DNA of 64,000 nucleotides. It comes from CAYGFH01 sp964356315 (GTDB taxonomy: Bacteria > Patescibacteriota > Microgenomatia > UBA10105 > UBA927). The notes under the pieces were generated by a model that was not told the DNA's origin, did not search any database, and saw only the letters and a list, made by a program, of their open reading frames with translations. Shown here one piece after another: positions 7,223 to 15,819 of the stretch. How positions within the stretch are numbered: the stretch's first letter is position 1; each line of letters starts with the position of its first letter. A program made the position numbers and the translations under genes. The stretch is taken from the NCBI GenBank assembly GCA_964356315.1, contig CAYHHA010000002.1, positions 42,187 to 106,186 on the forward strand, written 5' to 3'.

Positions 7223-9644
7223 CAAACGATTATATTCTAGCGGACAGTTGCTTATTGAATTGTTGCTCGCACTTGGGTTATGTGCGATCATGTTGCCAGT
7301 TTTAGCTGTTGGGTTATTAGCATCCAGAGAGGGAAAAGCACAACAGATACAACGTTCTGACGCTACAACGCTCACCAAAGAAGCGTATGATGCTTTACGA
7401 ATAGTGCGTGAACAAGGGTGGAGTAGTGTTTCTACCAATGGAAGATACTACCCCGTAGTAGTCAATAACACATGGACGTTGGCAACTGGATCTGCCGTGA
7501 TAGGAGGGTTTACCCGATTTGTAGACATTATGGATGTGTATCGGGATTCTAATGGAAATTTTGCTACCAGCAGTGGGACTGTCGATCCGTCAACGAAAAA
7601 AATTGTTATCACTGTGTCATGGGATACTCCGTACTCCTCTAGTGCTAGTTCTACTTATTATGTCGTCAGAACTGACAATACTGTATATACGTCTGGATCA
7701 TATGCTGATTTCAATAGCGGAACAAAAGTGCAAACTCAGGCAACAGATCCATCTGATGGACGGATTAAGCTTGCGAATAACACAAAAGGGCAATGGTGTT
7801 TGCCATCATTTTCTAGCGCATCTATATCACTGCCTGATGGGCCACCTGTTGCTGTCGCTGCAAAATCCGAGTCGTCTATAGCAAATCCAAACAAAGTGTT
7901 TGTCGCGCTATCACCACTAACCACAACTCAAAGGAAGTTGGCGTATGTTTCAGTAAGTGCGAATACCGACCCTCCTGTCCCTACCCTTAGCGGAATATTT
8001 ACCATGGATTCTACGCTGTATAGTAATGCGTCGCTCGTGCCAGTTGGCACAGGTTTGGATAATTCATTTAAAACAAATAAAGTGTCCTACTATACATCTT
8101 CTTCAGGAAAAACATACGCACTTCTTGCAACGACAAAGCCGGATAAGGAGGTCATTGCAATATTGGTTGACGATAATAACGCAAGTAATGATGGGACAAA
8201 CAATGGAGAGTATCAGGATTATACGAATAAAATTTTTAAATATTGGACGTATTTTAACACCCGTATCTATCAGGGAAATTCTGCATCTACTCCAAATCAA
8301 GATCAAGCTCCGTATACCGCCGGTGCCGCATCTATAGCTGTGTATCAAGATAAAGGGTATATGATTTCAGGGGGATATCTCTATGTGTTTGATTTATCAG
8401 CCATTGATTCTAAGTCGCCAAGTACTGGCCTGGACATGGTTGGGTGTCGTATAGAGTTGGATGGTTCAGATTGTAATGCGTCTACCAGTAGAGTAAGGAA
8501 ATATGGCTCGGGAAATACCGGTACAAGTTTTGGAAATGAATCTGCTGGTCAAACAGGTTGTATAGACGGGGGAATGGTACAAATATATGCAGACAACGAT
8601 GTCTACCCAGTTTCAGTTGGGGGAAATATGTATGTGTATGTCGCCGTGGGTTCAGGGACAGATCCAGAATTTAACATTGTGAACGTCACGAGTGTACCAA
8701 CCTCTGGATCAAGTCCGACGATTTCAAATAATTCCTGCGGAAGAATCACGGGCGGAAATAGTGGGTGGAAGCGGATAAGTTCACTAGATTTTAATTCCAA
8801 AACAAATACACAAGAAACAGCAAATTCGGTGTTTGGTAACGCTGATGGAACAAGAGCATATATATCTTCGAACGGAACAGTAGATGCAAACAATGATGGA
8901 TTGGCAGACAGTGATCAATTTTATGTGATAAATACATCAAATAAAAGTGCGCCCACATTTCTCTCCGGCACTGCAGCCACGGGCGCGCAAAGTGGGTATT
9001 ACTTGGGAAGTGGTGCAAATGCTCAGCAATATCCGAGACGTTCGATTACTGTCTTTGGTGATTCTCGAGCGCTGCTTGCAGGTATTGATGGTGTCACAGA
9101 TGGCAATGATGCGCAAGAGTATCAAGTGCTTAATGTTAGTAATGAATCATCACCCTCATATTGTGGCGGCACACAATTTGCTTCGGGATTTAATGATATG
9201 ACTTCTATTGCGGAAGCAGATGGAGATAAATATGTCTATCTTGTGGGAAACTCTGGCGCCAATGAATTGAAGATTATTCAAGGCGGTCCAGATGGGCCAT
9301 TTTTGGATACAGGAACGTATGAATCTTCAACAACAGATTTAGGAAATAATGTAACATTTAATCGATTTGATGTTATCGAAAATCTCCCAGCAAGCACCTC
9401 TATACAATACCAACTCGCCATCACCGATGCCGTATCGGGGAGTTGCAATGGCGCTACATTCGCCTATGTGGGGCCAGATGGGACGAGTGGTACTAAATTT
9501 GCAACAGGAAGCGCCATCCCTATTGGGAGAAGTGGAACTCTTAAAAATCCAGGACGGTGTATGCGATATAAAGCATATTTATCAACGACTGATTATAACG
9601 TGACCCCAACGTTGTTGGATGTGATCTTTAATTATTCTTTATGA
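7197..9644 (+). CDS. Giant pilin-like protein with beta-propeller-like ectodomain
   Basis: An 815-residue protein with a prepilin leader, SSG followed by QLLIELLLALG (Glu at +5), and a single N-terminal hydrophobic helix. About 750 residues of Ser/Thr/Gly/Asn-rich extracellular sequence follow. Repeats such as FYVINTSNKSAPTFLSG and YQVLNVSNESSPSYCGG resemble LVIVD beta-propeller blades, and DANNDGLADSD looks like a calcium loop. Ordinary minor pilins are 120-200 residues, so this is probably a pilus-tip adhesin or sensor analogous to PilY1-bearing tips (inference). It overlaps the preceding gene by 26 bases and the following one by 4. Confidence 0.8.
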   Translation: MVLSQQLTNKRLYSSGQLLIELLLALGLCAIMLPVLAVGLLASREGKAQQIQRSDATTLTKEAYDALRIVREQGWSSVSTNGRYYPVVVNNTWTLATGSAVIGGFTRFVDIMDVYRDSNGNFATSSGTVDPSTKKIVITVSWDTPYSSSASSTYYVVRTDNTVYTSGSYADFNSGTKVQTQATDPSDGRIKLANNTKGQWCLPSFSSASISLPDGPPVAVAAKSESSIANPNKVFVALSPLTTTQRKLAYVSVSANTDPPVPTLSGIFTMDSTLYSNASLVPVGTGLDNSFKTNKVSYYTSSSGKTYALLATTKPDKEVIAILVDDNNASNDGTNNGEYQDYTNKIFKYWTYFNTRIYQGNSASTPNQDQAPYTAGAASIAVYQDKGYMISGGYLYVFDLSAIDSKSPSTGLDMVGCRIELDGSDCNASTSRVRKYGSGNTGTSFGNESAGQTGCIDGGMVQIYADNDVYPVSVGGNMYVYVAVGSGTDPEFNIVNVTSVPTSGSSPTISNNSCGRITGGNSGWKRISSLDFNSKTNTQETANSVFGNADGTRAYISSNGTVDANNDGLADSDQFYVINTSNKSAPTFLSGTAATGAQSGYYLGSGANAQQYPRRSITVFGDSRALLAGIDGVTDGNDAQEYQVLNVSNESSPSYCGGTQFASGFNDMTSIAEADGDKYVYLVGNSGANELKIIQGGPDGPFLDTGTYESSTTDLGNNVTFNRFDVIENLPASTSIQYQLAITDAVSGSCNGATFAYVGPDGTSGTKFATGSAIPIGRSGTLKNPGRCMRYKAYLSTTDYNVTPTLLDVIFNYSL

Positions 9645-10129
9645 AGCGAAAGACGTTAGGATTTACTATTGTAGAACTGTTGATATATACATCCATCCTT
9701 TTGGTTCTCTTATATATTTTTACGAGCATGTTTTCTTCAATTTTGGATGTGCAACTAGAATCTGAAACACAAAGTGCAATTATCCAAGATAGTGGATATA
9801 TTTTCTCTCGGCTACAATATGATATTGGTCGTGCATCTTCAATTCAGACCCCTGCTTCTTTAGGGCAATCATCTGGATCATTAGTGCTTCAAATAAACGG
9901 AAGTGGGTATACGTACTCTGTTTCAAATGGCTTGCTATTGATCGAAAACGCTGGTTCGAGTGCTTCTCTCAATAGTGTTGGCACTACCGTATCAAATGTT
10001 TCCTTTCGTAGATACGGTAATATAAACGGAAAGAATAGTGTCAGTGTCGTGTTCACTCTTACGTCTACGACTCAGCGAACTCATGGGTATGAATCACAGG
10101 ACTTTCAATCAACAATTGGATTGAGATAA
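9641..10129 (+). CDS. Minor pilin, PulJ/PilW-like
   Basis: A 162-residue protein with a prepilin signal MKRKTLG followed by FTIVELLIYTSILLVLLYI (Glu at +5) and one hydrophobic helix, then a beta-rich domain containing YIFSRLQYDIGRASSIQTP, as in PulJ/PilW-type minor pilins. Its ATG overlaps the stop of the giant pilin-like gene by 4 bases (ATGA), so it should be translationally coupled. Probably part of the priming complex at the pilus tip. Confidence 0.85.
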   Translation: MKRKTLGFTIVELLIYTSILLVLLYIFTSMFSSILDVQLESETQSAIIQDSGYIFSRLQYDIGRASSIQTPASLGQSSGSLVLQINGSGYTYSVSNGLLLIENAGSSASLNSVGTTVSNVSFRRYGNINGKNSVSVVFTLTSTTQRTHGYESQDFQSTIGLR

Positions 10130-10142
10130 AAATTATCTAGCT

Positions 10143-10538
10143 ATGAAAAAAATAATTATCAAATCGGTAGCGTTGCAGAGCGGACAAGCTCTTGTGATCT
10201 TGTTATTTTATATGATTATCGCGATAACACTCACCACAACCGCTGTTGCGGTGGTAGTTTCAAATTCACTTTCTGCAACAAGAAATGAACAAGGAGCACT
10301 TGCGCTTCAAATAGCTGAAGCGGGAGCTGAAAACGCTATAGTACGCTTGCTTCGATCTACTAGTTACACGGGAGAGACTTTGACAATCGGATCTGGTAAT
10401 GCAACAGTATCTGTAAGCGGAACATCAACAAAGACCATACGATCTATAGGGGTAATAAGTGGTTTTTCAAGAACCGTTGAGGTTACGGCGACGCTTATAA
10501 ATGGCGTATTGACGGTAAGTTCATGGCAAGAAATATAA
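10143..10538 (+). CDS. PilX-like membrane-anchored pilus protein
   Basis: A 131-residue protein with a basic start (MKKIIIKSVALQ), SGQALVILLFYMIIAITLTTTAVAVV as the single hydrophobic segment, and a small beta domain with ALQIAEAGAENAIVRLLR. This layout matches the PilX N-terminal family, whose members enter the pilus without the classic +5 Glu. It is 13 bases downstream of the PulJ-like gene and the last tightly packed gene of the operon. Confidence 0.75.
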   Translation: MKKIIIKSVALQSGQALVILLFYMIIAITLTTTAVAVVVSNSLSATRNEQGALALQIAEAGAENAIVRLLRSTSYTGETLTIGSGNATVSVSGTSTKTIRSIGVISGFSRTVEVTATLINGVLTVSSWQEI

Positions 10539-10588
10539 AGTATGGATACTCTTATAATAAGAATTATTGCGGGTATAATCTTTTCTAA

Positions 10589-10614
10589 GCCAAATCAATA
10601 AGAATTGATTTGGC
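10589..10614 (+). promoter_or_regulatory. 11-bp hairpin in the leader of the PilM-like gene
   Basis: GCCAAATCAAT (10589-10599) and ATTGATTTGGC (10604-10614) are perfect inverted repeats around a 4-base AAGA loop. The hairpin ends 11 bases before the ATG at 10626, where no Shine-Dalgarno sequence is present. A TATAAT element lies just upstream at 10574-10579. It has no T-tract, so it is more likely a 5' stabiliser or protein-binding site than a terminator. Confidence 0.5.
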
Positions 10615-10625
10615 AAGAAATAATT

Positions 10626-11312
10626 ATGTTTAATCAAAAATCTATTGTGCTGGTGTTTATCGATCATAGCGGTATTACCTTCTTTGGTGGGAGTCTTACT
10701 GAGATGGTCGTAGTCATAGTGCCTGAGACGATTATTCGGGATATGGAAGTTTTGTCAAAAGATGGATTATATTCACTTATTAAAGACTGGGTGAAAAAAT
10801 ATAATTTGATTGGATCTCAAATTGTCATGATTTTTTCGGAGACTATGTATTTTGAAAAAATATTTGTACAAACGGAACAGTCTCAGGTTGAAACAGATAT
10901 CTTAATATTTTTTGAAATGGTACCGTATGAATCGATTTGGTCAAAAGTCTATCCTGAAAAAGGTGGAAAACGTGCAATAGCTGTGAGTCGTGCTTTTTAT
11001 GAAGGATTGCATCAAGGCTTTTTACTACAGGGGCTCCCAACGAAAGCGGTGATTCCCTCTTTTGTGCTTGGTGATTTTGAGAAACAGCATAGTCTAGATC
11101 ATAAACTTGCAACTCATATCCTTGAGAATCTGGACCGATTATGTAAAATGAGCCTTCTAGATACTCATGAATCCAACGTCATTCGCCCTGAGGCTCCTAT
11201 TTCGATTTCTTCAGACCAGGGTAAGAAAAAATCAACCTTGCCGATGCTGTTATCTGTTTTTGGACTACTTCTTCTGGTCCTCGGCATTGTTGTGTACCTG
11301 CAATATCGATAA
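10626..11312 (+). CDS. PilM-like protein with C-terminal membrane anchor
   Basis: A 228-residue protein. The N-terminal part (IVLVFIDHSGITFFGGSL, QIVMIFSETMYFEKIFVQTE and FFEMVPYESIWSKVYP) follows the order of PilM actin-like motifs, where a phosphate loop is followed by a site contacting EA..IPF-type helices, but it is shortened and divergent. A linker then leads to one C-terminal transmembrane helix (LPMLLSVFGLLLLVLGIVVYL). I infer a fused or reduced PilM/PilN-like alignment protein from this and from its place inside the pilus cluster; homology is not certain. Confidence 0.5.
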   Translation: MFNQKSIVLVFIDHSGITFFGGSLTEMVVVIVPETIIRDMEVLSKDGLYSLIKDWVKKYNLIGSQIVMIFSETMYFEKIFVQTEQSQVETDILIFFEMVPYESIWSKVYPEKGGKRAIAVSRAFYEGLHQGFLLQGLPTKAVIPSFVLGDFEKQHSLDHKLATHILENLDRLCKMSLLDTHESNVIRPEAPISISSDQGKKKSTLPMLLSVFGLLLLVLGIVVYLQYR

Positions 11313-11327
11313 ATAGGTAATATACCC

Positions 11328-11357
11328 TTGACAAAGAAACACGAAGTAAGATACGGT
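11328..11357 (+). promoter_or_regulatory. Promoter of the pilin gene
   Basis: A perfect -35 TTGACA (11328-11333) is followed after 18 bases by TACGGT (11352-11357), ending 8 bases before the pilin ATG at 11366. No ribosome-binding site lies between, so the transcript would start at or next to the start codon. The preceding bases (AATATACCC) closely match those before the groES -35, suggesting a shared strong promoter class. Confidence 0.5.
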
Positions 11358-11365
11358 AAAAGTAT

Positions 11366-11833
11366 ATGAAAAACACACTGCCTAATGGGCGTAAAGGTTT
11401 TACGCTCATCGAGTTGCTCGTTGTCATCGGTATCTTGGCGGTACTTTTGGCAATCACATTAATCGCCATAAATCCTGCACGTCAGTTCTCGCAGGCGAAT
11501 AATACAAAACGCGCTAGTGACGTTAACGCGATTTTGAATGCAGTCGGTCAATTTGCCGCGGATAGCAGAGGTACGTTGCCTGCTGGTATCACAACGTCAG
11601 CACTGACGGTTGCAGATGCCGCTGCGGGAGGCGCAGATATTTGTGCAGATCTGACAACACAGTATCTAGCTGCGTTGCCTGTAGATCCGTTGACAAATAA
11701 CGGACAGCCTATAACAAACTGCGCGGTCGCGTATACGACTAATTATACGATCGTCAGAAGCGCTGCCGATAATCGCATAACAGTCGCAGCACCAGCTGCA
11801 GAGCTTGGAGCTACAATTTCAGTAACTCGATAA
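11366..11833 (+). CDS. Type IV pilin (probable major subunit)
   Basis: A 155-residue pilin with leader MKNTLPNGRKG, then FTLIELLVVIGILAVLLAIT, the classic cleavage site with Glu at +5. A helix with KRASDVNAILNAVGQFAADSRG follows, then a small domain with two cysteines (ICADL and TNCAV) that can form the D-loop disulfide. Separate strong promoter and terminator, small size and canonical signal make it the best candidate for the main pilus subunit. No Shine-Dalgarno precedes the ATG. Confidence 0.88.
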   Translation: MKNTLPNGRKGFTLIELLVVIGILAVLLAITLIAINPARQFSQANNTKRASDVNAILNAVGQFAADSRGTLPAGITTSALTVADAAAGGADICADLTTQYLAALPVDPLTNNGQPITNCAVAYTTNYTIVRSAADNRITVAAPAAELGATISVTR

Positions 11834-11853
11834 TCTTATATAGATGATCGGAC

Positions 11854-11879
11854 AAAAAACGCCCTGAGGGGCGTTTTTT
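11854..11879. terminator. Rho-independent terminator after the pilin gene
   Basis: AAAAAACGCCC and GGGCGTTTTTT surround a 4-base loop (TGAG). The A-tract, GC stem and T-tract make it functional on either strand, but only the pilin gene reads directly into it. Confidence 0.9.
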
Positions 11880-12000
11880 GGTGGCGCATGGTTTAGATTG
11901 CTGAATCTCATGGGAGGCATACTCTGCGAGATCAATCCGAGAAGAATGATAGTGTGGAGTGTAGGGGGTTTGAGTATTCTCTGAATATCTTAGAACGTGT

Positions 12001-12777
12001 TTAGAATGGTCGAACGATAAGCATAATAATCGCAAGACATATGCGATATATACCAAACGAAATGAATGTATGATGTTCAATAAATCGAACGAAAAATTTA
12101 ACAACGACAAGTGCTGTAATAAATGAAACGAAAAGTCCAATCGCTATATATTGCCACTCAGTGGTCGTGAATCTCAAGGCGTCGCTTTTTATAAGATCAA
12201 GTGCCGTTGCTGCAACCATTGTGGGAATGGCAAGAAGAAAAGAAAATTCCACCGCTTGTTTTCGGGACAACCCCGAAAGCTGACCACCAATGATGGATGC
12301 TGCCGATCGAGAAACACCAGGGATTACCGAAAGTGACTGAGCAATGCCGACTAATACAGCTTGTTTTGCTGATATCGGTGCTGTAACGGCATCTTGAGAA
12401 GTGGTGTATTTGTGCTTCCATTCAAGGGCGATGATAATGATGCCTCCTATAAATAGCGATGCGATAACAATATACGGATTTCCAAGCAGTACGTGTTTGA
12501 TAATTTTATATAACGCAAGTCCAATAATTGCTGTTGGAATAAACGCTATCGCGAGCTTCGTAAGCATATTTCTATCCGTAAGGATTTTCCGTATGTACAA
12601 AACGGCAACAGCTGATATAGCTCCCAGTTGAATGAGTATCTCAAAGCTTTTTGAAAAATCTGAATTTTGGATATGGAGAATGCTTCCGAGAAGCACAAGG
12701 TGTCCGGTGCTAGAAATGGGGAGAAATTCAGTTATGCCTTCTACTACTGAGAGTAATATCACATGGAATAAATTCAT
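12001..12777 (-). CDS. uppP: Undecaprenyl-diphosphatase UppP (BacA)
   Basis: A 258-residue integral membrane enzyme that converts undecaprenyl diphosphate to the monophosphate, recycling the lipid carrier for peptidoglycan and glycan export. It shows both family signatures: EGITEFLPISSTGHLV (residues 14-29, with the catalytic Glu and Ser) and PGVSRSAASIIGG, plus about seven hydrophobic helices. TATCAT on the minus strand lies 6 bases before the ATG and no Shine-Dalgarno is seen. Convergent with the pilus operon. Confidence 0.95.
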   Translation of the reverse strand: MNLFHVILLSVVEGITEFLPISSTGHLVLLGSILHIQNSDFSKSFEILIQLGAISAVAVLYIRKILTDRNMLTKLAIAFIPTAIIGLALYKIIKHVLLGNPYIVIASLFIGGIIIIALEWKHKYTTSQDAVTAPISAKQAVLVGIAQSLSVIPGVSRSAASIIGGQLSGLSRKQAVEFSFLLAIPTMVAATALDLIKSDALRFTTTEWQYIAIGLFVSFITALVVVKFFVRFIEHHTFISFGIYRICLAIIMLIVRPF

Positions 12778-12857
12778 TTGATTATGATACAGGATATTGC
12801 GATAAAAGTGCAGGGCTCCGCGGTTTTTCCAGTTTCTACTTATGCGGAGTGATTGTG

Positions 12858-12915
12858 TGGTATACTCATTTTAGCTTGGAAGTAAGCGTATTTTTTTAGT
12901 TCCAAGATAAAGGAG
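12858..12915 (+). promoter_or_regulatory. Extended -10 promoter, leader hairpin and RBS of the RRM gene
   Basis: TGGTATACT (12858-12866) is an extended -10 element. The leader then carries CTTGGAA (12875-12881) and TTCCAAG (12900-12906) as hairpin arms with an 18-base U-rich loop, followed by AAAGGAG (12909-12915), 5 bases before the ATG. The hairpin directly abuts the ribosome-binding site, so it could modulate translation of this RNA-binding protein, possibly by autoregulation (inference). Confidence 0.55.
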
Positions 12916-12920
12916 AATAT

Positions 12921-13187
12921 ATGGCAATGAGTTTATTTATAGGAAATTTACCGTATTCGTACGATGATACGAAGCTTGTAGAATTGTTTTCTCCTGCAGG
13001 TACCGTTGTGTCTGCAAAAATCATTTCTGATAAATATTCAGGTCGATCCCGAGGGTTTGGGTTTGTAGAAATGTCCTCTGATGATGAGGCAAGAAAAGCC
13101 ATCGAGCTGTTTAATGGGAAAGATATCGACGGGCGCCCATTGGTTGTAAACGAAGCAAGGCCACGGGAAAATAAGCCACAACAATAA
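12921..13187 (+). CDS. RRM-domain RNA-binding protein
   Basis: An 88-residue protein that is one RNA recognition motif: RNP2 LFIGNL (residues 5-10) and RNP1 RSRGFGFVEM, with the expected aromatic residues for single-stranded RNA stacking. The C-terminal tail is short and basic (NEARPRENKPQQ), without the Gly-rich tail of cyanobacterial cold-response Rbp proteins. A good ribosome-binding site fixes the start. The structured leader suggests post-transcriptional control. Likely an RNA chaperone or messenger-binding protein. Confidence 0.93.
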   Translation: MAMSLFIGNLPYSYDDTKLVELFSPAGTVVSAKIISDKYSGRSRGFGFVEMSSDDEARKAIELFNGKDIDGRPLVVNEARPRENKPQQ

Positions 13188-13233
13188 AGGTAAAGACATT
13201 CTTCTCGTATCGAAAATTCTTGGATAATAAGTT

Positions 13234-15771
13234 TTAAGGGGTCGGTGTCGCTGATGGAGTTGGTAGAGGATTACAGCGCCCACTTTGCGGTTGGGTTCCT
13301 GCAATGAAATATTCGACTCTTCCAAAGTAGCACGGGATAGCAATCACGGTATCTGGTTTTTTCATGATTTCATCCTGTTTATTTTTTAGGAGTTCTTGCA
13401 TGATGTCATGCCATATCGGAGCCGCTCCAGTGATGCCAGAGGTAAGATATGGATTCATTGGAGTGTTGTCATTGTTTCCTACCCAGACCGTGGTGACAAA
13501 TGATGGGGTGTATCCAATGGTCCAATTATCCCGTTTATTGTCTGTTGTTCCTGTTTTTACCGAGACAGTTTTGTCTTTAACGACTAAACTTGAATTAGGT
13601 CCAAATGCGGGTGTTCTAGCCACATTGTCACTGAGGATATTGGAAATGATCCATGCTGTTTCAGACTTTATGGCCTGCGTATATTGAGGCTGTTTTGCTC
13701 TCTGATAGACACGACCTGCATAATCGGTAACCTCCAATATCGGTTGAAGCTCCGTGCGTTTTCCATCATACGCCAATGCGCCATATACTTTCGCCATATC
13801 GAGCATCGTTACCTCTCCACCGCCTAAGGTGAGTGATAAGCCAAATCTGCTTTCATCGCCCCATGTAGTGACTCCCATGTTTTTTCCCGTTGTTAACATT
13901 GTTGCGAGTCCAATTTTTTGTAGCAATTTTACTGCTGGAATATTATACGAATTTGCCAACGCGGATCTAAAAGGAACAGTCCCATGGAATTTTCCATCAT
14001 AATTCACTGGAGAGTATGGGGGGCTCCCAAGTGATGTAAATGTAATAGGGGAATCATCTATGAGGCTTGCTGCTGTGAACCCGTTTTCAAGCGCTGCCGC
14101 ATAGTTTACTACTTTGATAGATGAGCCTGGCTGGCGAAGAGCTGTTGTGACGTTTACATTGCCTTCTGCTTCAATATCGAAATAATTTTTACTTCCCACC
14201 ATAGCAAGAATTTCGCCTGTGGTAGGATTGGTAACAAGAGCAGCTCCGTTTCCAACATTAAGAGATTTCAGTGACTCAATATTCCTTGCGAGAATTTCTT
14301 CCGCTTTTTCTTGGATCGTGATATCGAGTGATGTTTTGATTTGAAGACCGCCTTGATCTACAAGTCTTTCTCCGTATTGCTGTTCAAGAATGGATTTTAC
14401 ATACATCACAAAATGTGGCGCACGAATGGCGGTATTTGGGGTGGCAAATTTTATTTGCGTGTTTAGAGCATTTGTAGCGTCTTCTTGAGAAATATATCTA
14501 TCTTCCACCATACGTCTGAGCACTTCTTTTTGTCGGGCAAATGCCTTTTCCGGATGAGATCCAAACGGAGAATATTCTGTGGGTGCGGCTGGAAGACCAG
14601 CCAGAAGCGCTGATTCTGCAAGGGTCAAATTTGTTGCGCTCTTTCCAAAATAGGTTTGACTAGCGGCCTCAATTCCCCACGCTGTTCCGCCGTATGGAAC
14701 TTGATTTAAATACATTTCCAGTATTTGATTTTTTGTATAGAGGCGTTCTGTCCAGAATGCGAGAAGCACTTCTTTAATTTTCCTGGTAATTTTTACCTCT
14801 GGGGAAAGGAGCGCAGATTTTATGAGTTGTTGCGTGATTGTTGAGCCTCCTTGGACCTGTTTGTTAAACACCGTTTCTTTAGCAGCTCTCGCAATGCCTT
14901 TTAACGATATTCCTTGATGTTTATAAAAATCCCTATCTTCTATAGATATTGTTGCGTGAATTATAGAGTTCGGTATCGACTTAAGTGGTAATGGGGTTCG
15001 ATTTTGATCTAGATATATCTCATATAATAATATCCCTTTTCTATCAAAAATCTTTGTCGTGACCTGTAAATCTCTTCTGGACAGTAAGTGTGGATTCGGG
15101 AGCGACATAAGTCTGTTGTATGACTCATAGGGAATAAAAACGAATAACACCGTGCACACGACGCCAGTAATAAAAGATTTCCAAGCATCAAGTGGGTCCT
15201 TTTTATATGTTTGCGATTGTTCGTTTTTCGAAACATTAGCGTAAGCTCGATAAAAAAACTCTTTTAGTCTCACGAGCAAAAGAGTCATAAGTGAAGCCCG
15301 TTCTTCTCCTTGGGTGGCCATTTCGAGTTGAAGTTGTTTAGTGTGTTTACGTTCTTTTCTTGCTTGAGCATCTGATTTGCGGGATGCAATTGATGCACGA
15401 ATATATGTTATTTGTTTATGTATAAGAGCTTTAACGGTATTGCCAAACTCTTGCAGTGAAAATTTAGGATAGGAATACACGGCTTTATGAATGCGCTTCT
15501 TTGGTTCTTTCGGATGTTCCGATCTTTTTTTCAAGAACGTATATACGATTTCCTTTTTTTCGTGAAGCCAACTTTTTGTGCCTGCTACCATCTCTTTGAA
15601 GAGTATAATAATAGTGCTATAAGTTACTTTGCTGAAGTAGATAATTGTACTGAATATTTTTCGAACCATACTGCCAATAGCTATAAATACTCTGATAATT
15701 AAGAGTACAGGAAGCACATAAAATGGCAATTGAGGCTGATTATTGTTGTTTGACTCACTACGACGGTCCAT
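13234..15771 (-). CDS. Class A penicillin-binding protein with long N-terminal extension
   Basis: An 845-residue bifunctional peptidoglycan glycosyltransferase/transpeptidase. The GT51 domain shows EDRDFYKHQGI (catalytic Glu), GGSTITQQLIKSAL and RKIKEVLLAFWTERLYTK with YLNQVPYGG. The transpeptidase has SSIK (RQPGSSIKVVNY; acylated Ser), SYN (ANSYNIPAV) and KTGT. The main anchor is near residues 195-215 (FITGVVCTVLFVFIP). About 190 residues precede it, with extra hydrophobic stretches near 16-35 and 43-60 and a basic region between, which the tandem paralogue lacks. A Pro/Thr-rich tail ends the protein. Confidence 0.93.
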   Translation of the reverse strand: MDRRSESNNNNQPQLPFYVLPVLLIIRVFIAIGSMVRKIFSTIIYFSKVTYSTIIILFKEMVAGTKSWLHEKKEIVYTFLKKRSEHPKEPKKRIHKAVYSYPKFSLQEFGNTVKALIHKQITYIRASIASRKSDAQARKERKHTKQLQLEMATQGEERASLMTLLLVRLKEFFYRAYANVSKNEQSQTYKKDPLDAWKSFITGVVCTVLFVFIPYESYNRLMSLPNPHLLSRRDLQVTTKIFDRKGILLYEIYLDQNRTPLPLKSIPNSIIHATISIEDRDFYKHQGISLKGIARAAKETVFNKQVQGGSTITQQLIKSALLSPEVKITRKIKEVLLAFWTERLYTKNQILEMYLNQVPYGGTAWGIEAASQTYFGKSATNLTLAESALLAGLPAAPTEYSPFGSHPEKAFARQKEVLRRMVEDRYISQEDATNALNTQIKFATPNTAIRAPHFVMYVKSILEQQYGERLVDQGGLQIKTSLDITIQEKAEEILARNIESLKSLNVGNGAALVTNPTTGEILAMVGSKNYFDIEAEGNVNVTTALRQPGSSIKVVNYAAALENGFTAASLIDDSPITFTSLGSPPYSPVNYDGKFHGTVPFRSALANSYNIPAVKLLQKIGLATMLTTGKNMGVTTWGDESRFGLSLTLGGGEVTMLDMAKVYGALAYDGKRTELQPILEVTDYAGRVYQRAKQPQYTQAIKSETAWIISNILSDNVARTPAFGPNSSLVVKDKTVSVKTGTTDNKRDNWTIGYTPSFVTTVWVGNNDNTPMNPYLTSGITGAAPIWHDIMQELLKNKQDEIMKKPDTVIAIPCYFGRVEYFIAGTQPQSGRCNPLPTPSATPTP

Positions 15772-15779
15772 AGAATGTG

Positions 15780-15788
15780 TTTATACCA
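15780..15788 (-). promoter_or_regulatory. Extended -10 (TGGTATAAA) before the first PBP gene
   Basis: Read on the minus strand, TGG-TATAAA lies 8 bases before the ATG at 15771, and there is no Shine-Dalgarno sequence. The transcript probably begins at or just before the start codon. Confidence 0.45.
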
Positions 15789-15819
15789 CAATCTATAGGC
15801 TGGTAACAAGCCGCATTTT

